This document shows positions 44,601 through 57,700 of a stretch of 64,000 bases of DNA, in pieces (within the stretch, counting starts at the first letter, position 1; the number at the start of each line of letters is the position of its first letter). The translations under genes were made by a program, and so were the position numbers. Origin of the DNA: Pholis gunnellus (Eukaryota > Chordata > Actinopteri > Perciformes > Pholidae). The stretch covers positions 18,010,133 to 18,074,132 of the forward strand of contig OU342804.1 of NCBI GenBank assembly GCA_910591455.2. The letters run 5' to 3'. The notes beneath the pieces were generated by a model. The model was not told where the DNA came from. It was given only the letters and a program-made list of their open reading frames with translations, and did not search any database.

Positions 44601-47600
44601 CATGTGTCATCACCACAGATGGGCTTTTGGACTGTCTGAAGTCTAACATAGCCTCATACATTTAGCTGAACAATCCCTGTTGTTGACTACTCAAACATCC
44701 ACAGCCTAAAAGTCTATGGATACCATGACATAATGCTTAAGTTAGCCACAAATATGGCTCTAGTCACCACTGCAAAACAAAGGATTTATGCTTTGCTAAG
44801 CAAATACTACGCAAAGCCTTCCCACCACTGTTCTCCATGTTGTGCTACCTGCTCTGATGTTACACTTTAACCATTAAAGCTTTAAAAAACAGACAGCTTT
44901 CTTGTCAGAAATGCAAGAAATATATAATTTTGAGGCCCCAGCAGATTTATGATCAGGCTGTACTATGGAATCATACCTGAATGTTATGTTTTTCTTTTTT
45001 ATCAGCGTTGACTTTCTCCTAACAGTTTGAGCCTACTGACTGTGAGAACCCTCTTTAGGATCACACAGGACAACAGGTAAAGCATTGATGAACTGGACTA
45101 GGCCTTCGTGTTTTGGGACTCGGAGTTAGAATGCATTATGTTATCACCCAAGTTGGTCTCACGATCAGCTTGCCTTTGACATAAATGTGAATGCTTAATG
45201 CATCTGATTTGATCTGCTGAAGGATGATAAACATTCACCCTATAGCTCACATGTTCCAGTCTAGAGTCCAAGTTGCACTGGTCTAAGCAACACCGTGGAT
45301 CACTTTTAGCTGAGAAGTCAAGCCACCTGGCGATGAATAGTTTCTATAACTCCTAACTGACTTACGGCTTTGGGTTCAGTTGCCTCTCACCGATGACTGT
45401 TACTGATGGGGGAAACATTGAGGGATAAGCAGTCATGTTGAGGTGCCATATTTTTTCCCCAATGGGGTGGAAGGCGTACTTAAGCCCTTATTACACAGAG
45501 ATTGCGCAATACTGCCGTAAAGAAGATGCGGCATTACGCCAGCTTTGTCATAATGCTGCCCGGTTGTGTGATCTTTAGATAGCTTGCTGGCTGTCCCTTT
45601 TTACAAAATAGATTTGGCTCTGTGACTATCTAGCGCTGGAACAACTCTGTCCCCCCCCATTCTGGCTCCATACCATTTATACAGAACAGCCATGCAGAAT
45701 AACGGTGCTACAGTGAACTGTGTGAAAGTAGCTATACGATTATTTCTGTGTCTTAAGGCACTTTTTTTTTCTCCTATCGGTACCATTTGTTCACCGTGGA
45801 CAGGTGTCTATTGTTTGTTTTTTTTCTTCTCAATTTAATTTTGAGAAGACCAGGGTCAGAAGTTCAACGTTGAGCAATTACTTAGCAGTTCAAGGTTGCT
45901 GGAGAGATTCTACGGCTTCAAAGGCAACGCGATGCCACAGGAGGAGCCTCACGGCTGACCACGGGAGTATCCGGCTTCAGCTGGTAATTCTAGCAGCAGC
46001 TGCCATACTTTGGAAACAACGAAGGCTGTCTGCTTCACATCCTCGTGTCAGACTTCTCCCGAGCATTTACTCTTTGTATTTGCATGGCCAGGGAAATTCA
46101 CCGATGCGCAAGTTAAGTTTTGTTTTAAAACTAAATGTGGGTGTTTTTATTACACCAGGCAGGTAATTCAAATGTGAACATCTTGATTGCTCAGTTGGTG
46201 AGAGTAGTATAGTCTTTCGTCAGACCAGCCAATTTCCATTTTCATTCCCAAAGCACCGAAACTAAACTCGACAGCATAAATGTAGTATTTCAAGTGTAAG
46301 TCTAAAGGTGATGTATGGCTTTGTTGTATCACAAAAGAAACCGTGATTAATTAAATACAATGGTGCCACACAGTGCTTGAGACTCCACATGATAATAGTC
46401 CTGCCGTGTAGTTACATGCTTGATGAACAATCAAACATTGGTAGGACAGGTGGCTGCATGGTGATGCCGCGGTTAGCATTGACGCAAACCTGCTGGCCCT
46501 TCTGTGTGGAGTTTGCATGCCCCCCCCCCCCCTGTCAGCGCAGGTTTTCTCCTGGTTCTCCGTCTTCCTCCCACAGTCCAAAAACATGCAGGTAGACGTG
46601 AATGCAAAACCTGAATGGTTGTCTGTGTGTTTGAAAGTTACCGGCTTGTAGCTCAAATCTACAATACATACAGAACCTGCATACAGTGTGCATTGCTATC
46701 TCTAAATGTCTTTTTTTTGGAAAATTCCATTCAGGCAAATCATAAATTCTGCCCATAGTGGCTGTAATGAATACTCGAGGCAGGGTTCTTAAATTACAGA
46801 CAACACACCGTAAATGTAGGTACTTCAGCAACTGTCCCAACAACAATTAAGCAAATCCCAGCATACACTGGGCGAGAGGTGGGGTACTGTACTGAAAGGC
46901 CCCGGCCTGCTGCCATAACATGATGATTACATGTTAAATGTATTAACATACAGTCTAGTGAAGCTATTCTCACACAATGGCCACATGTTATTCTAACAAT
47001 CAGAAGTGGGCCTTCTGTTACAAAAGGTTGAGGACCTTTGGTCTAGTTATTACCATCACAAGTCTTTTGAGCTGTATGAGGTATAGAATGAAAACGTTTG
47101 TGTCACTGTGGTGGCTTCTAGACTGGACTTGAACCAGGACTGTTATTATGTAGGTGTGCCAGTGTGGCCAATTTTAAATTCCCCATTGGGCACATCAATT
47201 TTGTTTTCATTCCTGACCAAAATGGTTTCCCTTTTTTAGTCCAGCTTGGGATAATTTGAGGATTGGTTTTGAATGGAGAAGAGGGTAAACGGTGTCTCCA
47301 AACGGTAACACAGGGTGTTATTGTGCAAAGAGCTATCGGGGGAATAGAGTGACCTTATCTTGCTGCTCAGAATAGAGTCAAAGGGGTGGCTCACAGCGTT
47401 TGTGTTATCACAACACAAGTGTGTTTTCCATCATGGGGATTTATTTTAGGAGACTCTACGGGGCCACTATTGCCCAAACCTGACTCGCTTGTGTTATCCT
47501 TTTTAGATAAAGAGAAACAGATTTTGAACACGGTGGGGAAATTTAAAAATGTAAGGTTGTAGTAGTGCTAGTAAAAATAGCTTCTTTATACATTAATTTG

Positions 47601-48372
47601 TTATTTTTTTGGAGGTAAATGAACTGTTAATTAAAGTATGGGAACCATTGGGGAACAGCTGCTTGAATGAAAGTAGGTCATAGGCACCGTGCCAGTTTTG
47701 AATATGGATTTTAAAGATCATGAAACTTGTAACTGTTTTTTTTCACAAGTGAGTTTCAGAATATTACACACACACATTATGGGGAAAGAGAGAAACATAA
47801 ACCCTTTTTTAGGTAATGGGACTTGATGGGCCTGATGATGCTTTTGTAACTTTATTTGTCTCTTCTTTGTCTGTATCTTATCCTCGCTCCCTCTCTATTG
47901 GTTGCCTAGAAACCTGCAGTGGGATGCATGGAAAGGTCGGGCAAACCTTTGAGAAGTTAGTCATCCGCTGTGTGGAGGTGTTAGTGGGATCGCAGTGGAT
48001 GGGGCACAGTGGTGAAGTGGTTCTTAAGCACTCCACTACAACAGGTTATCTTGCCCTAATCCATTTGATGTGTGAGGTTGGGGTGACTGATGTTAGTGTG
48101 GGGGGTAATTATAGTTGTGATGTCATCAAGTAGGGGTCATTAAAATGGGATTTGGGGTGTCTGTTGGTTGTTTTGGACTCATAACTTAAAACTCTCCCTC
48201 CACCATAAGCGAATAAAGACAGGAAAACACAATATGTGAATGATAAGTGTTCTACATTACACACACTTGCCACCTCATCCTCAGCGTAGTTTATTAAAAC
48301 GGCCCCATTTTATGTAATGTGCTAAAAAGGATCCAAACTAACGACCTGTTGCTTTATTCTCTTTCTCTGCAG
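41680..48372 (+). other. HIPK3 intron 1
   Basis: About 6.7 kb. The first kilobase carries three exact TAACGTTA octamers (42014-42021, 42309-42316, 42323-42330). A truncated dispersed repeat lies at 46451-46640. It ends CTTTCTCTGCAG. The ORFs (up to 120 codons) carry no recognisable domain. Confidence 0.6.
46451..46640 (+). mobile_element. Copy of a dispersed fish repeat ('CTGTGTGGAGTTTGCATG' family)
   Basis: Ordered landmarks of a very common fish repeat are present: GGTGATGCCGCGGTTAGCA, TTCTGTGTGGAGTTTGCATG, GCGCAGGTTTTCTCCTGGTT, TCCTCCCACAGTCCAAAAAC, ATGCAGGTAGACGTGAATG and ATGGTTGTCTGTGTG. A poly-C run (46520-46532) interrupts it. It is non-coding and probably SINE-like or tRNA-derived; the class is not certain. 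Confidence 0.7.
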
Positions 48373-48374
48373 GT

Positions 48375-48757
48375 ATGGCCTCACAAGTCTTGGTCTACCC
48401 ACCACACATTTATCAAACCCAGACAAGTGCCTTTAGCAGTGTGAAGAAACTCAAAGTTGAGCCCAGCAGCTGTGTGTACCATGAGAGGGCACACCCGCAG
48501 ACCTATCTGAACAGCAGAGCCCTTGGAATCGTGCACCCAACCAAACAAGCCCACTCGTTTGTGAACCGAGACTTGGCAGTGGGTGTGAAAGTGCGTGGAG
48601 GACAACAGTACCCGGTGCAGACGGTGGTGGTGGTGGTGTGTGGTGTACAGAGACAACAGACTGGTAATAGAGGAGGAGGAGGAGGACGACGAGGACGACG
48701 AGGCCCGGCTGCGGCCCAGCAGCGACCGGACACAGGGGTTGTCCACTCGCAGGGCAA

Positions 48758-48788
<31 letters not shown>

Positions 48789-51700
48789 ACAGACACAGCA
48801 AGTGGGGGCAGCAGTGGAGCAACAGGGGCAGGAGGAGGGGGAAGGGGAGAGGGCTGCAGTGGGGGAGGTGAGGGAAGGGGAGAGGAGGAGGGTGACGGAG
48901 AAGAAGAGAACTGTGGAGGTTTGAACTCGGCCGACAGCTCTCAGCGATGCGGGCTGAAACGTAAAAGTGAGGAGCTGGATAACCGAGGGAGCACCATGCA
49001 GATTGTGGAGGAACTGTCAATGATGCCAGCCATGATGCAAACGACGAATGTGGGGAACGCAACCATGACTGCGCCGGGGGCCGGAGGGGGCCCCTCGAAA
49101 CAGGGTGTAGGTGCAGCGGGAGGAGGGGACGGGGACTATCAGGTCGTACAGCATGAAGTCCTGTGTTCCATGAAGAATACTTATGAAGTGCTGGATTTCC
49201 TGGGACGCGGCACATTTGGACAGGTTGTAAAGTGCTGGAAGAGGGGCACGGGGGAGGTGGTGGCTGTGAAGATCCTGAAGAACCACCCTTCATATGCACG
49301 ACAGGGTCAAATCGAAGTAGGCATCCTTGCTCGTCTGAGCGGGGAGAACGCAGATGAGCACAACCTGGTGCGAGCCTTCGAATGCTTCCAGCACCGCAGC
49401 CACACCTGCCTGGTGTTTGAGATGCTCGAGCAGAACCTGTACGATTTCCTGAAGCAGAATAAGTTCAGCCCGCTGCCCCTGAAGGTGATCAGACCTGTGC
49501 TGCAGCAGGTAGCTACGGCTCTGAAGAAGCTGAAGAGCATGGGTTTGATTCACGCAGACCTCAAGCCGGAGAACATAATGCTGGTGGACCCAGTGAGACA
49601 ACCCTACAGGGTGAAGGTGATCGACTTTGGCTCAGCCAGCCATGTGTCCAAAGCAGTGTGCTCCACGTACCTCCAGTCTCGGTACTATAGGTGAGTACAA
49701 AAAAAACTTTTTTTCAGTGCACTTCAAACTAATTTCCGTCTCTGTTGGTGTCCGGACGGTCACAGTTGGGTTAAAAAAATGTCCTTCCTCTAGCAAAACA
49801 AGGAAATGTCTCCCATACTGCACAACATCCTGCCTGTTTAGGACTCGCATACCACAGCGTCTGAAAAAAGATTAGACTCGCATGTCCCTACTGCCTGGGA
49901 AAATAGTGTTCTGCGAGACTTTTAAAACATTAAGAAACATTTTTTTATTGACTTTATGGACATTTCTTCGATTATTTGTATTCAGGGTGAAGTAGCTTAG
50001 CCTTACTATTAGCAATGCTGTTTCCAGAATGACAAAGATCACAGCTTAATATATAATAATCTATTTTACGTGTGCAAATAGACTTGCATTTCTAGACTTG
50101 CGCAGGTGAAGCCAGAGAAATTACTGGGCCAGAACAGGCGCATTGGTTAAAAAGGAAGCATATCTGTTATGTCAGATGGAAGCCGGTGTATGTTGACAAG
50201 GTGGTATTCTGACCATTGATAGATTTGGTCCTTTTCCATGTGTTCAATGTAACACACTATGCGTTTCCACTGTGTCCCCACAGACAGGTGTGCTAACTGT
50301 GTGGACGCCAGGCCAATATTGAATGTCACAGTTCATTTCATGTGCCTTAGAAAAAGGTCAAAGGAAGCAGGGTGCAGCCTCATGATGTTGTAGCTAGTTG
50401 GCGTTTATGATAGAACTTTGTTGAATCCTTATGTCTAATGAACACGAGTGAACCCCAACTACAAAGGTCCAAATTCAAATAATTCAGCTATCATTATAGT
50501 CCTGAGATATGTCTCTGCACAAAACCTCATGTGAATTACTGATCATCATCTGATGGCTTACTTTAAATGGTTTTACCATCTCGGACTCTCTATGCTAAAC
50601 AGGGAAAGGTACAAACCAAACAGTGAATGGGCATTGCAGGCCGGTTTTTCTAATCAAACCAAAGCGCTCCTAATATAAAGCCATGTGTCCTGTCATTTGC
50701 ACATCCAAGACCAGACACACAGCGTCCTTCTAACGTAAATATTAGGTACTGTATCCATGTTATACCCTAGAGCGCATACTTATGTTTGGAACGGCGTTCA
50801 GCAGGTTCTCTCCCAACCTTTCTTGACTTAATCCAACTGTTCACACTATGTATTAATGTCTTCAAATATTTGCCTATCCATTGTTTTTCTATCATAGCAA
50901 GGGTATTACATATATTACTGTGGAGAGTATACAACATTATTAACATGTGTTTGCTTTAGCCTCCACTGTTGGTTGTGTGAGAGCAAAGGACCAGTACAAC
51001 TAGTTAAGATAATGCTCCAGGGGGCACCAAGTAAAATGAGTGTTGCCTAACTATTCTTTGACATTTGGCCCCATAATTTGGCAATCATAAAGATTTGTGG
51101 CAAGACAAAACAAGCGTGTTTAGGTCTACTGCGTCGCGGTTTGGAGAAACCATGCTACCGTCTACACCAGAACCATTGTCTGATTCATAGGTCCATACTA
51201 GCAGGCAAGATTAACTGACGAGGAGACCAGCTATTCTTCTCTTTCTACCATGCCAGTGGGCCTCCCTCTCTGATGACCTCCTATAATAGCTAAGATGTGG
51301 ACTGCAGCAGCTTGATGCTGCGGAGTGATCGATGTAGTTTGTGGTTTAACTCTGCCTGATCGATTCTCCCCTCCTCAACTCTCTCCCACATGGCACCGTC
51401 GAGTCGGTATCTAATTTCCATGAGTTGGGATGTGATCATCTTGATCCAACATGTCAAAAGAGAGACGACTGTACATTAACTCCAGACCGACCTGAAACGC
51501 ATGACGTTTGTAGGAAAGTTGAAAAGGTCAATTTAGATCTAGACATGGACATTTAATGACAAAATGAAGCGGATCAGAAAACCACGAGGCACCTATATTT
51601 GGTAATTGTTGGAAACATTCAGGGCTCGGTACATACATAACAGCAGTTTGTGTTGTCCATGAACTATTGGGAATGTTCGCTTTTTAAGTCTCCAGGTCAC

Positions 51701-54700
51701 AGTTTCTTACAGCTCGTCACGGTGTGGCAAGAATATCTGAAATCTACTCGGATGGCTTGTTTTAAGTCGGTGGATTTTGTGGCACAGATTTTTTTTTTTT
51801 GTCTTAAGTCTTGGTTTCTAAGGCTTAAAGAAGTGAGCAGGATTTATGAGCAACATTCAGGTCAATGCCAGCTGTTTTTAGTGAGAGGTATTTGAATAAT
51901 TCTCACTGCCTGCGCACTGAGACAGTGAAGCAGTACGCCCTGCAGGGAATACAAATACTGTTGCTGAAGAAGAAGAAAAAACAAGCAAAAAGATGATTTG
52001 ACATCTATCCCCATTTGCATTTACCGTAGCTTTTCTCACTGACTAGAGTGAGTAGACCCTAATAGCTTTGACCCATTTTAAGGAAATTATGGGAAAAATA
52101 CTTGTCAATGACGCATAATTATTGCATTCTCTCTTCATCCCAAACAATCAATTCATGTTTTTTTGTGAATATTGTCGTGTTGTACTATGCACTTATTTCA
52201 GGAAGTCGCTCAAAATAGACCTGCCGTGCTTTGCTTGTACTTTTGTGGGGGAGGATGTAAACAGTGCAGCTGCTTCAGCTCCGTTTGTCACTTCTGTCAA
52301 CCTCAAACTTTGAGGAGCAGCAGTTCCACGCAGGTGTTGCATGGTTTTGTATTTTGATAACACAGGTCGGAAGATTGTTCGATAAAGGAGTGACTTGTGT
52401 CGCAACATTTTCTTTTTATCCTGAAGTAAAAAGAACAAATGATTACATACCATATTATACCTATTACTGTCAGTTCTCTGTAGTTTGTACCCCCTCGCAG
52501 ACGGGAGTATACAAAGCATACTGTGGGGGAGCAGCGTTGCTGAGGCTAAGAGTGAAGGGTTGCTTAAAATAGCTGCTGGGATGCCGGCCAGTGGGCTTTG
52601 ACTTCTATAGATGGTGAAGCACAGACGCCGGCAGAATGAAATACTAGAGAGCTCTCACTTAAGTCACTCAAGGTCAACCAGCTCCAACGTCAGCTGTTTT
52701 CATTTTCATATATCCGTCTGTGCGTGTTGTGCTTTGTGCGCAGCATTATAATCTAAAGTGACCTATCAGCTTTTTCAAATCAATAACTTTGATGGATGCA
52801 CCAGCCACCTCCACAACTTACAAGCATTTACACAGTCAGCTCAGTTGGAGCTCAATGTTGTAGAATTGGTCCCATAATTTGTATACAGTTCAACTAAACA
52901 GTTACAAACGACATGCAAATTACTCCGATTAAGATTAGATGGAAATGAGACGTGCTCGTAAATTATTTGGATGTGCAAATGCAGTGGCCTCTCTCTTATT
53001 CATTTCGATTTTTTTTATTTCTCTTAATTTTACCCACACATTAAGAATTTCTTGCATTTGGCCAAAGACGGCAGCATTATTACTGTTAACACTTATTTGT
53101 TTGTGTACCTGTGCAACAATACAGAATGGACAAAAGCAAAAGGTCTTCTCTAGATCGTCTATGTTGGACCAGTGCCTCTATAAAAGCGGTTGTTCATTCT
53201 CCTAACTACGCATTGGAATATTTGGTCTAAGACTACTGGATTAACTTTTCCCCGAAAAGTAAACTCGTTTGTGTGCGTGGGAACTTTTGGGCACGCAGGA
53301 GTCTCCCCCTTTATGAACTGTGTACGTCTCTGGGTTAGTGGGTAGTTTTCATGTATTTTCATGGCCTCAGTAGCATGTAATCTGTCAGTTAGCAAGAATC
53401 TAAATGATGCATCAAGGTTAGCTCTCATGGTGCTTTATGAACAAGCTGTTTGGTTATCAGTCCACTTTGATCCTGTGTCAAATCAGTATCCCTATTCATA
53501 TTAAACCATTTCTTTTAATCTTCACGTTGGATTTGTGACAGAAGGAGCTCCCTTAAGAGAACTCGTGCTCACATGCTAAAGGCTCATTGCTGATCACTTC
53601 AGTCCAACTGCGTCACATGCTGCACTGCTTTGTGTTTACAGCTGCAACAAACTTCTTTTCTGGTGTTGTGCCAACGGTCACCTTGTTTTAATAGAACACG
53701 TTTTTGCTGATGAATAACAAGAATTGCTGCAGTTAACAGAGCAGGTACGATTTGTTTTTATAAAAGAGCGTTTTGCGATCCTCCAGCAAAGCAGCAAAGG
53801 TTTTGCTGCATGACGTTAAATGTGTGCACACGTAACTCAGTGAGCACCCGATTGTGGGCTTTTGCCAGTGTGTGTGTTATGGTTCAAAAATATTGTTTGA
53901 ATAATCCAACAGAATTGATGATAATACCGCAGTGAGCAGACATAGTTCAGTGTTCATGTGCGGTGATACTACTGCTTCACAATAAATGCTTGCCATTCTG
54001 ATCCGCCTGTTTTTGAGTTGGTAATTCCACAAACAGTTCAAACATAATAAGAGAGGAAAAGGCTTCAAATTCTAAGATCAGAAAGCCGGTATGTCCTCAT
54101 TGGTGTTTTCATGAAGTAATGGTTTTGGGGTGAAATGTTCATGCAGAACTTGTGAGACTTCACCTTGAAAATGTCCTCCTTCATGACTGAGGCCATGCAG
54201 CTGGCAACAACGAGCAAAGATTGTCAACTCAAGGCTGTAAATTGCTGATAGCCGTTTGCCATGCATTCTAATAAATGATGGGCGTAAAAGAGAGTTCAGT
54301 TAATTAATAAACTGGTTCGTCTGTCGCCTTTGTTTTAAAAGTTACAACCTCAAAGATCTCTGTTTTGCAGCTGTGTTTTTTGGATCTCACTTCCCAGAGA
54401 CCCAAAGAGTTTCACTCGTGTTCCCGGGAATGTCGCCACAGACACCCGGCTCATAATACTGCAAATGCTTTCATGAGTTGGCCACGGGCTCCGTAACCTC
54501 CATGTTACCTCATTCGAAGATAGATAGTGGCTTTATTGGAAAAACATTTATTCAAATACAAATCTTCAAGATTATTACTTTAATATCATCACGAAAATGT
54601 GTTTCTTCTCATCGAATAACAAAAGCATGTACGTCAAATAATAATAAATTGCTCCTTAATATCCAGACATACTGCATCCAGTCTCAATTGGTTAAGCTGG

Positions 54701-57700
54701 ACCAGCTACAGATCATTAATATGATGTCAGCCATATAGGCGCGAAAAAAAACAAACGTTTTGTTTTTGTTTTTCTAAAATGTCCCCTTATATTTTTTTTA
54801 AGTTATCCTCAGTCAACGGTTCTTGTTATCTTTTCCAGATGGTGGAGCTCAGTCCACCTGAACTTAAACATCAGGTCTGTCTTAAACACTGGCTCCATGT
54901 CAGCACATTGAATGGTGAACATGTCTAAAACGTGTCTCAAGCCCTGTATCCTTAATTTAAGGTCCGTGCAGATCAGAGTGCAAGTGCTACTTCCGCCTTT
55001 GCTGCACTGCCTCTGTGTTCCACTGAATAATGCAGGAAGCCCTGAGAGTGTGTGGAATTACAGTTCCTGGAAGAGACGTGCACCAAAGCTCCATTCTTCC
55101 ATCACGGAGTCACCGCGAGTCCGTTTGTTGTCCTGGTGGCTGAACCTAGGCCAACCGCAGTCTAGCCCAAATTAGTTTTATTTATCAGAACAAGCTTACC
55201 GAAAGGCCTGTGTAATCATGCAATGACGATGACACCCTCGCTATGTGTAGCCACCCTTATTTGCTGTTCTCTGTGTGAGCTGGTAGGAGGCCACTTTACA
55301 CTTGGTTCCTCCCTGTGAGGACGGAGCAGGAAGGATCAGAGAACTATTTTTGGAGTGTGAGATAATGGCCATGAATAAGAAATACAAATGGAGATCATTG
55401 CTCACTTTGCCATGGCCCTTCTTTCAAAGAATATCACTCGTGGCTGCACTGTTTGTTTTTCAGGTGAGATAAAAATAAGATGCAACTAAAGAAAAAAAAA
55501 CAAAACACTTACGAGACATGCATATCAAAGGAACACTGACATTTTGGGAAATGTGTTTGTTTGCTTCCTCGGTCAGAGAAGAGGATTAATATCAATGTTG
55601 TGTCTGTTCAGTACAGAGTACAATATGGAGATATGTCGGGTATATTTAGCCCAACTTGACACAAATACCGGAAGCAAAAAGAACAGTAAGCCACCGTCTA
55701 AAGTTGAAAATACACTTTCCAACAACTCCAGAAATGTTGGGTTAAATGTTAGCCAGCGAGCTGGGCACCAATACGGCCATCAATCAAATGTGTTCAGAGT
55801 TATAATGACAATGTGCAAAGCTGGTGTCCTGTTGACGAAGGCTACTTAAAGCTGAGTTCTTTTTTTAAAAGTGTTTAATTCACTTCTTGTGTTTGCCTAT
55901 TTCTGTTGTTCCAAAGCAGCTGGAGACACAATTGAACTCAGCAGAACTTTATGAACTCAAAATGATTCAATGTTCAATTTAATTGATAAATAGTGACATA
56001 AAAATGCCGTATAGGTTAAAGAAATATGTTTGAATGTTTGTCCATGCCTTGATCTGGGACATCAGGATGGAAGACTCGACTTATTTCCCATGTTTGAGGA
56101 GTTCTTCTGAACCTCCGGGTCAACAAGTGCACACGTACACTGTGTGCTTTGGAATCTCTCCACGCATTGTGTTTGTTTTGCTTCTACTAACATAACATTG
56201 CCTTGAGCCTCAGCCTCTCTGTGGATGAGAGGCTGACAAACAAAGAGGGAGGAGAAAAAGAGATGGGTGGAAGAAGGGAAGCAGCTGTTTGAGGTGAGGG
56301 AGCGAGCAGTTTAACTCGTTGACCAGGGAAAGACTTGTTTTCATTGGTCAGAGCAGTAAAGAAAAAAATGGCAACCAAATGGTACCATTGCTCTTGCCTG
56401 CTTGGGTTTTATTTTGTGGTTGTTACTGACTATCATACCTGCAGTGTGGCTGGTTTGTACTTGGCACAGTGGCGCGCCCGTGCTGGGCCTGCTGTTACTG
56501 CTGTGCTCAGCATTGTGCGTTAGGGTCTGTTGGTGATGTTTTCTATTAAAGACGAGCCAGCGCCCAATGCAGAGTTTGTTATTCTCAGTCAGGCCTTGTT
56601 CTGTAGTGACCACACCAAAACCAGGTGTTGCATGTTGCACCGTGTCGGCCTCAATCTATTAAGTACAATTGTTGAAAAATGAGCGTCTCTAAAATGCAAT
56701 GGTATACACAGGGATAGAAAGGGTAAAGCAGTAAAAGTGAACTGGGGAGTGTTGTGAACGATGCTGCTAGCAGGCACAGAGAACTCTTTGAAGATGTGTC
56801 TTCTTCCGCTCTGCTGCCTCTGGACGTGTTTTTCACCGATAACTCGTGAGTCTCTATGGAAACCTTTGAACACGGTGATGTTGTAGAGAACTCTCGTCTC
56901 ACCCAGAGTCATTCATCTACAGCCTTTCCAACAGCGCAGTAGTATCAATCAACAGACCAACAGAACGGAGTTTTCAGCTTTCATACAAACTTATATTTGT
57001 AGCACAATAAAGCATTATAAACTGCATTTAATAGAACTGAGAATATGAGAATTGGAATGTTTATTTCTCTAAAAGGTGCTTATGTATGGGTGCTTTGTGC
57101 TATAATTTGTCTGTGAGTTTGTGCCTGTTCAGGAGACATTTATTGAATATATCCCCACTTATTCCTTTAGTGTCCATCGCCTTGCTTTCTCTTTTTGTTG
57201 CATCCTTCGTTTTCCTTCGGAGCTTTTGCACACGGCAGTGATCAGTCACAAATCTTCTGCTCCCGCAGCATTCGGTGGCCCCTCAGCTTGTACTTCATAT
57301 CCTAAGTGTGGAAAATAGATTTGGTTTCACAGGAGGGCGGTGAGGCTTGAGTTAGTTAGTTAGGACGTGATACCATGGCAACATGGACCCGGTGTTCTCT
57401 GTTTGGCTCTCTCTTTTTCACTCTTTGACTTTTGGTATTGTGCATTCAGCGGGGACAGGTTAGAGAAAGAACAAAAAGAAAATAACACGATCTAACTATC
57501 CCAGTGCCCAGAAGCACTTTGCATAATCTTTGGTGGAATTGATTTCTGTCACTACCTAAGCTTATACTGGCATTATTATTTTGGTTGATTTATTTCTTCC
57601 AGGTTGTTCAGTTTTGAAAACAGCCCAAGGAGATCTTTAACATGATTTTATCACGTTGTTAAGAACACTGTTTCTCTGACAAGGCCTTAACACTGAAGTG

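Noticed and set aside
47816..48133. 105-codon ORF upstream of the HIPK3 coding exon
   Set aside because: No acceptor/donor arrangement joins it in frame, the composition looks random, and the coding exon already has the conserved HIPK start.
48451..49299. 282-codon ORF on the minus strand
   Set aside because: Antisense shadow of the G-rich HIPK3 coding exon; poly-Pro/Ser/Leu composition and no independent features.
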